64,000 nucleotides of DNA from Pseudonocardia autotrophica (GCF_000717175.1 NZ_JNYD01000004.1:248001-312000); one strand, 5' to 3'; positions 40,272 through 49,570 are shown, counted from the first letter of the stretch. The notes: a model not told the origin generated them from the letters alone. Translations and numbers: made by a program.

Positions 40272-42788
40272 ATGACCGACACCCTGGACCCCACGCTCCC
40301 ACCGACCGGGCCCGCCGACGGCGGCGGTGGCGACCGGATCGAGCCGGTCGACATCCAGCACGAGATGCAGCGCTCGTACATCGACTACGCGATGAGCGTG
40401 ATCGTGGGGCGCGCGCTGCCGCTGGTCGAGGACGGCCTCAAGCCGGTGCACCGGCGCGTCCTCTACTCGATGGGGGAGAACGGCTTCCGGCCGGACCGCT
40501 CCTACGTCAAGTGCGCCCGCGTCGTCGGCGAGGTGATGGGTAACTACCACCCGCACGGCGACTCGGCGATCTACGACGCGCTGGTCCGGCTCGCGCAGCC
40601 GTGGTCGATGCGCTACCCGCTGATCGACGGGCAGGGCAACTTCGGCTCCCGGGGCAACGACCCCGCGGCGGCCATGCGGTACACGGAGTGCCGCCTCTCG
40701 CCGCTCGCCCTCGCGATGTTGCAGGACATCAACGAGGACACCGTCGACCTGATCGACAACTACGACGGCAAGACGCAGGAGCCCGTCGTCCTGCCGTCGC
40801 GGGTGCCCAACCTGCTGATCAACGGCTCCGTCGGCATCGCCGTCGGCATGGCCACGAACATCCCGCCGCACAACCTGCGCGAGGTGGGCGAGGGCGTCGT
40901 CTGGGCGCTGGACAACCACGAGGCGTCGGACGAGGAGCTCCTCGAGGCGCTCATGGCCCGCATCAAGGGCCCGGACTTCCCGACGGCCGGCCTGATCGTG
41001 GGGCGGGACGGCATCGAGTCCGCCTACCGCACCGGCCGCGGCTCGGTGCGGATGCGCGCGGTCGTCGAGGTCGAGGAGGACGCCAAGGGGCGCACCACCC
41101 TCGTCGTCACCGAGCTGCCGTACCAGGTCAACCCGGACAACCTCGTCGAGTCGATCGCCTCGATGATCCGGGACGGCAAGCTCACCGGGATCTCCGAGAT
41201 CAACGACGAGTCCTCCGACCGCGTCGGCATGCGGATCGTCTTCACACTGAAGCGCGACGCCGTGGCCAAGGTCGTGCTGAACAACCTCTACAAGCACAGC
41301 CAGCTGCAGTACAGCTTCGGCGTCAACATGCTGGCGATCGTCGACGGCGTGCCCCGCACGCTGCGGCTGGACCAGGTCGTCCGGAACTACATCCGGCACC
41401 AGATCGAGGTCATCGTCCGGCGCACCCGCTACCGGCTGCGCAAGGCCGAGGAGCGGGCCCACATCCTGCGTGGTCTGGTCAAGGCGCTCGACGCGCTCGA
41501 CGAGGTCATCGCGCTGATCCGGGCGTCGGAGACGGTCGACGTCGCCCGGCAGGGCCTCATCGACCTGCTCGAGGTCGACGAGGTCCAGGCCCAGGCGATC
41601 CTGGACATGCAGCTGCGCCGCCTGGCCGCCCTGGAGCGGCAGAAGATCGTCGACGAGCTGGCCGAGATCGAGCTCGAGATCGCCGACTACGAGGACATCC
41701 TCGCCCGGCCCGAGCGGCAGCGGCAGATCGTCCGCGACGAGCTCATGGAGATCGTCGACAAGCACGGCGACGAGCGGCGCACCCGCCTCGTCGCCGACGA
41801 CGGCGACGTCACCAACGAGGACCTCATCGCCGTCGAGGACGTGGTCGTCACGATCACCGAGACCGGCTACGCGAAGCGCACCAAGACGGACCTGTACCGC
41901 GCGCAGAAGCGCGGCGGCAAGGGCGTGCAGGGCGCCACGCTGAAGCAGGACGACATCGTCGCCCACTTCTTCGTGTGCTCCACGCACGACTGGATCCTGT
42001 TCTTCACGAACAAGGGCCGCGTGTACCGGCTCAAGGCCTACGAGCTCCCCGAGGCGAACCGCAACGCCCGCGGCCAGCACGTCGCCAACCTGTTGGCCTT
42101 CCAGCCGGACGAGCACATCGCCCAGGTCATGCAGATCAAGGACTACCAGGCCGCGCCGTATCTCGTCCTCGCGACGAGAAACGGCCTGGTGAAGAAGTCC
42201 CGCCTCGAGGACTTCGACTCCAACCGCTCGGGCGGCCTGATCGGCATCAACCTGCGGGACGAGGACGAGCTGATCGGTGCGGTGCTCTGCGCCGCGGACG
42301 ACGACCTGCTGCTCGTCTCCGCCGAGGGCCAGTCGATCCGGTTCACGGCCAGCGACGAGGTGCTGCGCCCGATGGGCCGGGCCACGTCCGGTGTGCTGGG
42401 CATGCGCTTCAACGACGGCGACCGGCTGCTGTCGATCGGCGTGGTCGTGCCGGACCGCTTCGTCCTGGTCGCCACCGCGGGCGGGTACGCGAAGCGCACC
42501 CCGATCGAGGACTACCCGGTCCAGGGACGCGGCGGCAAGGGAGTGTTGACCCTCCAGTACGACCGCCGCCGTGGCACGCTGGTCGGCGCGCTCATCGTCG
42601 GGATCGACGACGAGCTGTACGCGATCACGTCGACCGGCGGTGTCATCCGGACCTCGGCCCGCGAGGTGCGGAAGGCCGGCCGGCAGACGAAGGGGGTGCG
42701 CCTCATGAACCTCGGCGAGAACGCCACGCTGCTGGCGGTCGCGCGCAACGCGGAGGACGATGCGGACGCCACCGAGGTGACCGGCTGA
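40272..42788 (+). CDS. gyrA: DNA gyrase subunit A
   Basis: An 838-residue subunit. The breakage-reunion domain has [16 protein letters not shown], the quinolone-determining stretch [21 protein letters not shown], and the catalytic Tyr in [12 protein letters not shown]. Ser is present at the position of E. coli Ser83 (Ala90 in M. tuberculosis), so the site is wild type in the ordinary sense. The C-terminal beta-pinwheel has the GyrA-box [13 protein letters not shown] 40272 lies 51 bases after gyrB with GAGAGAAGGA before it. Confidence 0.98.
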   Translation: MTDTLDPTLPPTGPADGGGGDRIEPVDIQHEMQRSYIDYAMSVIVGRALPLVEDGLKPVHRRVLYSMGENGFRPDRSYVKCARVVGEVMGNYHPHGDSAIYDALVRLAQPWSMRYPLIDGQGNFGSRGNDPAAAMRYTECRLSPLALAMLQDINEDTVDLIDNYDGKTQEPVVLPSRVPNLLINGSVGIAVGMATNIPPHNLREVGEGVVWALDNHEASDEELLEALMARIKGPDFPTAGLIVGRDGIESAYRTGRGSVRMRAVVEVEEDAKGRTTLVVTELPYQVNPDNLVESIASMIRDGKLTGISEINDESSDRVGMRIVFTLKRDAVAKVVLNNLYKHSQLQYSFGVNMLAIVDGVPRTLRLDQVVRNYIRHQIEVIVRRTRYRLRKAEERAHILRGLVKALDALDEVIALIRASETVDVARQGLIDLLEVDEVQAQAILDMQLRRLAALERQKIVDELAEIELEIADYEDILARPERQRQIVRDELMEIVDKHGDERRTRLVADDGDVTNEDLIAVEDVVVTITETGYAKRTKTDLYRAQKRGGKGVQGATLKQDDIVAHFFVCSTHDWILFFTNKGRVYRLKAYELPEANRNARGQHVANLLAFQPDEHIAQVMQIKDYQAAPYLVLATRNGLVKKSRLEDFDSNRSGGLIGINLRDEDELIGAVLCAADDDLLLVSAEGQSIRFTASDEVLRPMGRATSGVLGMRFNDGDRLLSIGVVVPDRFVLVATAGGYAKRTPIEDYPVQGRGGKGVLTLQYDRRRGTLVGALIVGIDDELYAITSTGGVIRTSAREVRKAGRQTKGVRLMNLGENATLLAVARNAEDDADATEVTG

Positions 42789-42861
42789 GGCCGGCCCACC
42801 GGGTGACCCCGCTGTCCCGCACGATGTCCTGCACGCCGACCGACGAGGAGTGCTCCACCTC

Positions 42862-43875
42862 GTGAGCGAGAACGAAGAGCCTGCGACGCCGCCGGGCGCC
42901 AAGGACGAGGGGCGGGTCGCCACGGACAGCCCCGACTCGCCCCAGCTGCCCGCCGACGGGGCCGCGGCGGCGCCGGTCGAGGCCGACACGGCCGAGGACC
43001 GGACCACGCCCGCGGCCGCGGAGGCGGGGCCGGCCGGGAACGGGGCCGTGGGTTCCGCGACCTCTACCAACGGGTCGTCCAATGGGTCCGGATCGGCCGC
43101 CGCCACCGCGGCCGAGCCGGCGAGTGCCGACGGCGCCTCGGCGCGGCCGGTGCCGAGCCCGCGCCCCGCGGCCGCATCGGGTTCCGCCGCGGCGGGGTCC
43201 GAGGCCGCGGCGGCGGGGGAGACCCAGGAGGTCCACCCGGGCACGGTGCCGACGCCTCCGCCGTGGCGGCGGGCGCAGGGCGAGGAGGGCGCGGAGGGCG
43301 CGGAGACGGTGCGCACGCCCCGTCCGGCCCCGCAGCGCTCGCCCGCGGTGGACTCGCTGCTCAGCGAGGCGCCCACGGCCTACATCGACCGGAGCGGGTC
43401 GCCCGGCGCCGAGGGGGCCGCGGGTGCCGCTGCCGCGGCCGGGCCCGCGACCCTCCCGGGCGGGTCCCAGGCCGAGGTGCACGCCGAGGTGCCGAACGTG
43501 GCCGGCCGGGCGCCGCGGCAGGCGCTGCTGCAGGTCAAGCGGTTCGACCCGTGGTCGGTGCTGAAGCTGGCGCTGGTCCTCGCCGTGGTGCTGTTCTTCA
43601 TCTGGCTCGTGGCGGTCGGTGTGCTGTACGGCGTGCTCGACGGCATGGGCGTCTGGGACCGGCTCAACGGCACCTACGCCGACCTGGTCTCCGGCGGCGG
43701 CGAGAGCGGCGGCGGCTCGCTCATCAGCGCCGGCAGCGTCTTCGGCTTCGCGGCGATCATCGGCGCGATCAACAGCCTGCTGTTCGCGGTGGCCCTCACC
43801 GTGGGCGCGTTCGTCTACAACGTCTCCGCCGACCTCGTCGGTGGGATCGAGGTCACGCTCTCCGAGCGCGACTGA
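42862..43875 (+). CDS. DUF3566 membrane protein (Rv0007 type)
   Basis: A 337-residue protein. The first 220 residues are a low-complexity Ala/Pro/Glu-rich cytoplasmic region. From about residue 222 comes the DUF3566 domain: LLQVKRFDPWSVLKLALVLA, first membrane segment (about 233-256), a loop with YGVLDGMGVWDRLNG, and a second segment (FGFAAIIGAINSLLFAVALTVGAF). It follows gyrA in most actinobacteria; its role is unknown, with a proposed link to cell division or envelope. GTG 42862 has GAGGAG 13 bases upstream. Confidence 0.9.
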   Translation: MSENEEPATPPGAKDEGRVATDSPDSPQLPADGAAAAPVEADTAEDRTTPAAAEAGPAGNGAVGSATSTNGSSNGSGSAAATAAEPASADGASARPVPSPRPAAASGSAAAGSEAAAAGETQEVHPGTVPTPPPWRRAQGEEGAEGAETVRTPRPAPQRSPAVDSLLSEAPTAYIDRSGSPGAEGAAGAAAAAGPATLPGGSQAEVHAEVPNVAGRAPRQALLQVKRFDPWSVLKLALVLAVVLFFIWLVAVGVLYGVLDGMGVWDRLNGTYADLVSGGGESGGGSLISAGSVFGFAAIIGAINSLLFAVALTVGAFVYNVSADLVGGIEVTLSERD

Positions 43876-43993
43876 GGTCCGCCCCGCGGCGGCCCCAGAC
43901 GGGCCGCCGACCTGCGGGTTCGCCTCCCGCCCCGGTTCGAGGGGCCGGTGCGGGAGGCCTGCGGGGGCTCATGTACAGTCGTTCCTGCCGCAG

Positions 43994-44067
43994 GGGCCTA
44001 TAGCTCAGTTGGTTAGAGCGCATCGCTGATAACGATGAGGTCGCTGGTTCAAATCCAGCTAGGCCCA
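43994..44067 (+). tRNA. ileT: tRNA-Ile (GAT)
   Basis: A 74-base cloverleaf. The acceptor GGGCCTA pairs with TAGGCCC, discriminator A; D arm GCTCAGTTGGTTAGAGC; anticodon loop CTGATAA with anticodon GAT; T arm CTGGTTCAAATCCAG. No encoded CCA. Confidence 0.98.
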
Positions 44068-44099
44068 CTCCTCTGGCACCGGCTCCGAAGGTGATCGAC

Positions 44100-44207
44100 G
44101 TGAAGAAGATCCTCGCTCTCGTCGCCGCAGCCGGCGCCGCGATCCTGGTCCTCCTCAAGGTCAAGAGCCGTCCCGCCGAGGACCCCTGGCACGAGGCCAC
44201 GAAGTAG
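44100..44207 (+). CDS. DLW-39 family micro-protein
   Basis: A 35-residue protein: MKKILALVAAAGAAILVLLK, then KSRPAEDPWHEATK. One membrane helix precedes an acidic/aromatic tail. The family, named for an Asp-Leu-Trp motif and a length near 39, is coded between tRNA-Ile and tRNA-Ala in many actinobacteria; here the motif reads DPW. GTG 44100 follows GAAGGTGAT. Function unknown. Confidence 0.85.
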   Translation: MKKILALVAAAGAAILVLLKVKSRPAEDPWHEATK

Positions 44208-44249
44208 GACGCCCGCACCGCGGGCCGCACGCGGTAGCGTGGGCCCCAC

Positions 44250-44325
44250 GGGGACGTAGCTCAATTGGCAGAGCACCGCCTTTGCAAGGCGGGGGTTAGG
44301 GGTTCGATTCCCCTCGTCTCCACCA
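44250..44325 (+). tRNA. alaT: tRNA-Ala (TGC), island insertion target
   Basis: A 76-base tRNA with encoded CCA. Acceptor GGGGACG/CGTCTCC with one G-T pair; anticodon loop TTTGCAA (anticodon TGC); T arm AGGGGTTCGATTCCCCT. Its last 47 bases recur exactly at 46489-46535 and imperfectly near 56414-56457, so it has served as an attachment site. Confidence 0.98.
44279..44325 (+). repeat. attL-type core: 3' end of tRNA-Ala
   Basis: The 47-base segment from the anticodon stem to CCA is the left member of the direct repeat that bounds island 1. Confidence 0.8.
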
Positions 44326-44550
44326 CTCTGAACTGCAGTGACGCCTGCTGCAAGATCACATAATGATCATCTGGCACTGACTCGACGGGAACGGTGTCCT
44401 CCTACCCTGCTTGTGGCCGGTCGGTGTGCTCGTAGAGGTCGGACCTTCCACAGGTGCCCAGCCCGGAATGGTGCCGTCGGAGTGCAGCCTGGGCGCCAGC
44501 CCAGCTGGATCAGCTCGGTACCGGCCCCTTCGCGTCGGTACGCTGTGCTC

Positions 44551-44784
44551 ATGACGCGTCTGGACCGCATCACCTCGGATCCGGCGGTGTGCCACGGCCA
44601 GCCGACGGTGCGGGGTCTGCGCTACACCGTCGAGAGCCTGCTCGAACTGTTGTCGGCAGGCATGAGCATCGACGAGGTGCTCGAGGACTACCCCGACCTC
44701 GAACGTGACGATCTGCTCGCGGCTTTGGAGTTCGGCGCGTTGGCGTCAGGTCGCCGTCGGGTGGTCCCGCTCGGCGCCGCGTGA
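44551..44784 (+). CDS. DUF433 antitoxin-like protein
   Basis: A 77-residue DUF433 protein: [20 protein letters not shown], then [18 protein letters not shown] and [14 protein letters not shown]433 proteins are VapB-like, winged-helix antitoxins usually paired with a DUF5615 PIN-like protein, exactly the downstream partner here. ATG 44551 is leaderless (TACGCT at 44539-44544); GTG 44338 further up is not plausible. The stop overlaps the partner's start (GTGA at 44781). Confidence 0.85.
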   Translation: MTRLDRITSDPAVCHGQPTVRGLRYTVESLLELLSAGMSIDEVLEDYPDLERDDLLAALEFGALASGRRRVVPLGAA

Positions 44785-45148
44785 GGTTCCTCGTCGACGC
44801 GCAGCTGCCTGCGCGACTGGCGCGGGCCTTGGCCGACGCCGGCCACCAAGCGCTGCACACGACCGATCTGCCGGACGGTAACCGGACGACGGACGCGCAG
44901 ATCGCCGCTCTGGGTGGTCGTCACGAAGGACCGCGACTTCCGAGACGGACATCTGCTGTCCGGGTCGCCCCGCCGGCTACTCGTTGGTCGCGACCGGCAA
45001 CATCACCAACGCGGCGCTGTTGGCGTCGTTCGCCGCGAACCTCGACGCGATCGTCGCTGCGCTGGACGAGGTCGCGTTCGTCGCGATCGGGCCGGAAGCG
45101 CTCGTCCTGCACCGCCCGCGCGAGGACGGTCCGGACCGCTCCTCGTGA
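44781..45148 (+). pseudogene. DUF5615 PIN-like toxin, frameshifted
   Basis: The partner of DUF433, broken in two places. Frame 1 gives [20 protein letters not shown], frame 2 (from about 44905) gives [20 protein letters not shown], and frame 3 (from about 44990) gives [20 protein letters not shown] to the stop at 45146-45148. Joined, these match the full DUF5615 pattern with its conserved N-terminal Asp, the TKDRDF motif and GNITNAAL. Two +1 shifts mean no active toxin unless they are sequencing errors. Confidence 0.8.
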
Positions 45149-45365
45149 CACCGGGCTGCCGGGCAGCCGGAGCGGCACGTCGACCTCGCGACGCTCACGA
45201 CAGTCCTCGAGGGTTACGACGTCAACCTCCTGCGACGAGGCACGAGGTGGACCAACGCCCCGCCCCCTGGCTCTGCACCGCCCGCCTGTGGGCCCGGCCC
45301 GACGGACGCGAGGTCTGTCAGAGAGACTGGGGGGCAGTGCCCGCCGTCTCGACTTGGAGCCTTTG

Positions 45366-46298
45366 ATGCCGCAGGGGACCGTCCGTTGGTTCGACGCCGA
45401 CCGGGGTTTCGGCTTCCTCGCGCCCGAGGACGGCTCGCCGGACGTGTTCGTGCACGCCTCCGAGATCGTCGGGGACGGCGGCGCGAAGGTGCTCCGCGAG
45501 GGTCAGGCCGTCGTGTTCGAGGTCGGCGAGAACGACCGCGGGCCCCAGGCGCTGCGCGTTCGCGTCACCGCCGATGCGGCCACCGGCAGCGCCGTGGGCC
45601 TGCTCGGCACCGTCAACTGGTACGAGCCGGGCAAGGGGTACGGCTTCGTATCGCCGGACGGCGGCGGCGCCGACATCTTCGTGCACAGCTCCGCCATCGT
45701 GACCGGCGGCGTGGTCACCGAGGGGCAGCGGGTGGCCTTCCTGATCGTCGAAGGCGAGCGCGGCCCGCAGGCCGAGCATGTGATCCCGCTGGGAGCGGTG
45801 GCCGGCCCATCCGCTGCGGGCGGCATCGCGGACGGTGCCGACGGCACGGTTGCCTGGTACGACGAGGACAAGGGCTTCGGCTTCATCAACCCCGACTCCG
45901 GCGCCGGGGACGTCTTCGTTCACGCCCGGGGTCTGGCCGAGGGGCTGACGTGGCTCGCGGAGGGCGACCGCGTCGCCTACGAGGTGGCCAGTGGGGACAA
46001 GGGTCCGCAGGCCCGCGACGTGCACCTGGTCCGGGAACCCCGGACGGCGCCGCAGCGGTCGGCACCCGGAGGGCCGGCGGCGCGGGACGTGCCCGTGCGA
46101 GGCGGCGAGGGCGTCGTCGCGCGCTACGACGGCGACCGCGGCTTCGGCTTCATCACCCCGGACGCAGGCGGCGACGATCTCTTCGCCCACGTGTCCGTGG
46201 TCCTGGGGTCGGAGCCGCTGCAGAAGGGTGACCGGGTCCGGTACGCGGTGCGTCAGAGCGACCGGGGCCCGCAGGCGGACCGCGTCGAACGCCTCTGA
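45366..46298 (+). CDS. Protein with four tandem cold-shock domains
   Basis: A 310-residue protein made almost only of cold-shock (OB-fold) domains at about residues 3-67, 79-142, 158-221 and 247-310. Each has the RNP1-like motif ([32 protein letters not shown]) and the RNP2-like motif (DVFVHAS, DIFVHSS, DVFVHAR, DLFAHVS); each ends in a (D/E)(R/K)GPQA segment. Ordinary bacterial Csp proteins have one domain of about 67 residues. The fourth domain has Ala for Val in RNP2 and is the most divergent. It probably binds single-stranded RNA or DNA in several registers. ATG 45366 has no clear ribosome site. It lies inside island 1. Confidence 0.85.
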   Translation: MPQGTVRWFDADRGFGFLAPEDGSPDVFVHASEIVGDGGAKVLREGQAVVFEVGENDRGPQALRVRVTADAATGSAVGLLGTVNWYEPGKGYGFVSPDGGGADIFVHSSAIVTGGVVTEGQRVAFLIVEGERGPQAEHVIPLGAVAGPSAAGGIADGADGTVAWYDEDKGFGFINPDSGAGDVFVHARGLAEGLTWLAEGDRVAYEVASGDKGPQARDVHLVREPRTAPQRSAPGGPAARDVPVRGGEGVVARYDGDRGFGFITPDAGGDDLFAHVSVVLGSEPLQKGDRVRYAVRQSDRGPQADRVERL

Positions 46299-46359
46299 AG
46301 GGGCGGGCCCCACCGATGGCTGATCACTTCCCGACGAGAGTGCTCGTTCATCCCCGAAT

Positions 46360-46372
46360 GTCCATTATGGAC
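46360..46372. promoter_or_regulatory. Perfect palindrome next to the island junction
   Basis: GTCCATTATGGAC, with a single central base, lies in an unusually AT-rich patch (46340-46420) of an otherwise empty 190-base gap between the four-CSD gene and the attachment repeat. It could be an arm-type or regulatory site of the lost element. Confidence 0.35.
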
Positions 46373-46448
46373 GAAATGGCACTGACGATGGCAATGAACC
46401 ACCGCCGTCTCACATCACTCAGGACAGCCCATGCAACGGCGATGCCCC

Positions 46449-46535
46449 GCTGACCTGCAGAATGCAATGCAGCTCACATCGCTGGTTTCCTTTGCAAGGC
46501 GGGGGTTAGGGGTTCGATTCCCCTCGTCTCCACCA
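46449..46535 (+). repeat. attR of island 1 with shared flank
   Basis: Positions 46489-46535 repeat the tRNA-Ala 3' end exactly. The 40 bases before it (from GCTGACCTGC at 46449) match the flank of the second copy (56373-56457), not the tRNA, so this flank is element-derived. Confidence 0.8.
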
Positions 46536-46713
46536 GGCAAAACGACCCCCGCTGGGACGTCCTTGGCGGAGGTCGTGCCGCACACGTGCCACACCGGTGG
46601 TGAGTGAGGCCAGCCGGGGATCGCAGTCTGCCCGGATATGCAGAGGAGGCGGACATGTCGGCGAGCGCGGAGAGCGGCGACGAGTAGTTCGCGCGGCTCT
46701 GCCTCGAATGCAT

Positions 46714-47121
46714 CGAGCAGGTGACTTGTTCGCGGCTCGATCTCCCAGGTCAGGACGGTAGCCTCGACTACCGCATCGACTACCCCGGCGCGCCCGCGCG
46801 CTTGAGATCACCACGTTGACGAACTCGAAGAGTCGCGAGATTGCTTCGTCGCTGGAAGCCACTCCGATCGTCGCGCAGCCTGAGCGGTTCGCCTGGATCC
46901 TGGCGTTGGAGCCGGAGGCATCGCTGCGCAACGCGCGTCGACACGTTCCGCAGCTGATCGAGCTCTGCGAGTCCGTCAGCGGCGAGCCGCGCATGAGCGA
47001 CGAGTCCTCCGAAGTCCGCTGGGTCGACCCAGCCCAGCTCGACGAGCTGGACATTCACCCCTCCGTCCGGCTCCGCATCGACCACGGACCCCAGGAGCGG
47101 GCCGAGCCGTCCTACACCTGA
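46714..47121 (+). pseudogene. Decayed region with NUDIX C-terminal remnant
   Basis: From about 46716 one frame reads PGQDGSLDYRIDYPGAPARL; after a shift near 46800 the frame reads EITTLTNSKSREIASSLEA and continues to the stop at 47119-47121. The last 45 residues (SDESSEVRWVDPAQLDELDI, then HPSVRLRIDH) are the typical C-terminus of a NUDIX hydrolase, but no Nudix box precedes them. So at least one frameshift and a fusion or deletion have occurred. The identity of the upstream part is unknown. Confidence 0.6.
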
Positions 47122-47166
47122 CCGGCCAGCCCCACCGAGGCGATCCACGCCGCTGCCCGCTCGACT
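47112..47166 (-). pseudogene. Fragment of an HD-domain gene 3' end
   Basis: On the minus strand it reads VERAAAWIASVGLAGQ and a stop, closely matching VERAEAWIASIGLTGQ coded at 49070-49118. It overlaps the NUDIX remnant's stop. It is a second copy of the tail of the HD-domain pseudogene 1.9 kb away. Confidence 0.65.
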
Positions 47167-47186
47167 GCGTCAGTTCGTCAGTTCGC

Positions 47187-48359
47187 TCATCGAGTCGCAG
47201 CCAGCACTGCTGCAAGGCCCGCCTGCACATCCTTGACGAAGGGTTTGGGAGCCTCCAGTGAGGGGAAGTGTCCTCCGCGCTCGGGCGACCTCCATCGCAC
47301 GATCTGTCGGTACCGTTCCTGCGCCCAGGGGCGCGGGCACTTCTCGATGTCGCGCGGGTAGACGCTGATAGCGGAGGGGACGTCGACGCGCAGGTCGGGG
47401 TCGAGCGAGTTGTGGCTCTCGGAGTAGATGCGGGCGGCCGAGGCGCCGGTCCGTGTCAGCCAGTACAGGGTGACGTCGTCGAGGATCCGGTCGCGGGAGA
47501 TGGTCTCGAACGGGGTGTCCTCGGTGTCCGTCCACTCGGCGAACTTGTCGAGGATCCAGGCCAGTAGCCCGACCGGTGAGTCGACGAGCGAGTAGCCGAT
47601 GGTCTGCGGGCGGGTCGCTTGTTGCTTCGCGTACGCCGCGCGGTGGCGCCAGAAGTCGCGGGTCTCCTCGGTCCATGCGAGTTCGGTCGCGGTCAGTCCG
47701 TCCGTCGCCAACCCGGGTGGTGCCTGGGCTGTCGTCGTGTGGATGCCCAGGACGTGGTCCGGGAACCTGCCGGCGAGGATCGTGGTGATCACGCCGCCCC
47801 AGTCGCCGCCGTGGGCGAGGAACTCGTGGTAGCCGAGTCTCCCCATCAGCTCCACCCAGGTGGCCGCGATCTTCTCCGTTCCCCATCCGGTGGCGGTTGG
47901 TTTGTCGCTGTAGCCGAACCCCGGAAGCGAGGGGACGACGACGTGGAACGCCGGCGCGTCCGCGGACCCCGGGTCGGCCAGTTCGTCCACGATGTCGACG
48001 AACTCGGCGACGCTGCCCGGCCAACCGTGCGTGACGATGAGCGGAGTGGCGTCCGGGCGTGTGGATCTGCGGTGCAGGAAGTGGATTCCGAGGCCGTCGA
48101 TGGTCGTGTGGAACTGGCCGATCTGATCGAGACGTGTCTCGAACGACCGCCAGTCGTAGCCGGTCCGCCAGTACTCCACGACGTCGACCAGGTCGTCGAG
48201 AGGCACGCCCTGCTGCCAACGGTCGGGTCCGCGCGCGCCCCGCTGGACCGTCTCGGGCTCCGGCAGACGTGCGGCGGCCAGTCGTGCGCGGAGGTCGGCA
48301 AGGTCCGCGTCTGTCGCAGGGGCGTCGAAGACGCATACGTCACTGGTCGATCGGTTCAC
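47187..48359 (-). CDS. Epoxide hydrolase, EHN-domain family
   Basis: A 390-residue alpha/beta hydrolase with an N-terminal epoxide-hydrolase (EHN) region (about residues 1-105; WRSFETRLDQIGQFHTTIDG). The core has THGWPGSVAEFVD (oxyanion HGWPG), the nucleophile Asp in AHGGDWGGVITT, and the C-terminal GGHFPSLEAPKPFV with the catalytic His. Such enzymes open epoxides to diols, often in xenobiotic breakdown. GTG 48359 has a strong AGGAGG ribosome site; the upstream frame to 48734 is antisense to the CGNR gene. It is divergent from that regulator, which may control it. Confidence 0.9.
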   Translation of the reverse strand: MNRSTSDVCVFDAPATDADLADLRARLAAARLPEPETVQRGARGPDRWQQGVPLDDLVDVVEYWRTGYDWRSFETRLDQIGQFHTTIDGLGIHFLHRRSTRPDATPLIVTHGWPGSVAEFVDIVDELADPGSADAPAFHVVVPSLPGFGYSDKPTATGWGTEKIAATWVELMGRLGYHEFLAHGGDWGGVITTILAGRFPDHVLGIHTTTAQAPPGLATDGLTATELAWTEETRDFWRHRAAYAKQQATRPQTIGYSLVDSPVGLLAWILDKFAEWTDTEDTPFETISRDRILDDVTLYWLTRTGASAARIYSESHNSLDPDLRVDVPSAISVYPRDIEKCPRPWAQERYRQIVRWRSPERGGHFPSLEAPKPFVKDVQAGLAAVLAATR

Positions 48360-48443
48360 GAGGACCTCCTGAGTGTCGTTGGAACCAGCAAAGACGGTTC
48401 TAGCAGGCGCCAAGACCGGAGAGCAACCGGCTATGCTGGTTCC

Positions 48444-49025
48444 ATGTCCGCGCAGCTTCCCGAGTTCCGGCTCGGCGCGGTGCTGGCGACGAGCTTCACG
48501 GGGACCCTGTCGGAGCGCCGGGGCGAAGCCGTGGAGCGCATCCCCACGCCGAGCCGACTCATCGACTGGTTGGCGGTGTACGGCCTCGTGGTCGAGTCCT
48601 GCACCGACGTCCAGCTCGACCGTGCTCGGGAGCTGAGAGAGGCGATCCACGCCGCCGCGACCGCCGCCGCGACCCAGGACCCACTCCCGGCGTCGGCCGT
48701 ACAGATCATCAACGACCGCAGCGCTCAGGGGCATGCGACGGCAATCTTGACACCGGGGGGCGAGCGCCGCTGGCAGCTCGGCTCGACGTCCGGGCTGGAG
48801 GACGCCCTTGGCGTGATCGCCGCAGACGCGATCAGCATCATCTCGGGCGAGCGCGACGGAAGATTGGCGTTGTGTGCCTCACCGACCTGCCGAGCGGCCT
48901 TCTTCGACACCAGCCGAAGTCGCACTCGCAGGTGGTGTGAGATGAACACGTGCGGGAACCGTCAGAAGAAGGCGCGCTTCAGGGCCAGCCACCGCAATAG
49001 CCCAGAACAGCAGAGCGATACCTAG
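48444..49025 (+). CDS. CGNR zinc-finger transcriptional regulator
   Basis: A 193-residue protein with an N-terminal ABATE-type domain (LIDWLAVYGLVVE, RARELREAIHAAA) and a C-terminal CGNR zinc finger: CASPTCRAAFFDTS, then RRWCEMNTCGNRQKKARF. The finger is thought to bind DNA while the ABATE part senses a ligand. ATG 48444 is leaderless (TATGCT at 48432-48437). It is divergent from the epoxide hydrolase with an 84-base gap, so it is the likely regulator. Its stop overlaps the stop of the convergent HD pseudogene. Confidence 0.88.
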   Translation: MSAQLPEFRLGAVLATSFTGTLSERRGEAVERIPTPSRLIDWLAVYGLVVESCTDVQLDRARELREAIHAAATAAATQDPLPASAVQIINDRSAQGHATAILTPGGERRWQLGSTSGLEDALGVIAADAISIISGERDGRLALCASPTCRAAFFDTSRSRTRRWCEMNTCGNRQKKARFRASHRNSPEQQSDT

Positions 49026-49570
49026 CGCATCGGCGGGATTCCGGGAGTTCTGGAGCCCTTCTCAATCTGACCGGTCAGCCCTATCGACGCGATCCAGGCC
49101 TCGGCGCGCTCGACCGCTCCCACCCGCTCAGCCATTCCGCGGTCGAGGGCTTGAGTGACGTAGTGATCCGGGCGTGGCGGCCCGCACATCGTCCATTCGC
49201 TCAGCGAAGGTCATGCGCTGTCCATCCGGGCCGATGGTCCTGTCGCACCACCACAGGAAATCCCGCGTCAGCGTCCGCTCGTCGGAAAACTCCGCGAGCT
49301 GGTCCGCCACCCCGAACAGCTCCGCCTCCGCGGCCGCGGACGAGTGCATCGCGACCAGGCCGACGAGGCGCTCCAGGACGTCCGCGCTGACGAGGTACCG
49401 AGCCCCGTCGAGGGGATGGAACCCGGTCGTCGCCAGCTCCGGGCGTAGCCGACATCGTGAAGCCACGCAGCCGCGTGCAGCAGCTCGCCATCCTCGCCGA
49501 GCGCATCTGAAAGCTGCCCGGGGCGACGAGCCAGCGACTGCACAGGAGACCACCGACGCGGCAACGTCAC
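49022..49570 (-). pseudogene. HD-domain phosphohydrolase gene with two frameshifts
   Basis: Three frames together give one HD protein. VTLPRRWSPVQSLARRPGQL and LLHAAAWLHDVGYA come first. After a shift near 49445, ELATTGFHPLDGARYL through WWCDRTIGPDGQRMTFAERM. After a shift near 49180, PDHYVTQALDRGMAERVGAV, then ERAEAWIASIGLTGQ, to the stop at 49022-49024. The HD motif is AAAWLHDVG. The order matches actinobacterial HD-domain proteins of about 185 residues. Both shifts break the product. Confidence 0.75.

Larger units (their letters stand above)
44326..46535. mobile_element. Genomic island 1 at tRNA-Ala (decayed)
   Basis: About 2.2 kb bounded by the exact 47-base tRNA-Ala repeat. It carries the DUF433 gene, the broken DUF5615 gene and the four-CSD gene. 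No integrase or excisionase remains, so it is a remnant. The first 225 bases hold nothing recognised. Confidence 0.7.

Noticed and set aside
40380..40640. Quinolone-resistance change in gyrA
   Set aside because: The GDSAIYD stretch has the sensitive-type Ser at the key position; nothing indicates resistance.
46474..46713. Small minus-strand frame containing TRGIEPLTPALQRK
   Set aside because: This peptide is simply the antisense translation of the tRNA-Ala 3' fragment, a common false annotation; the same happens at 56285-57130.
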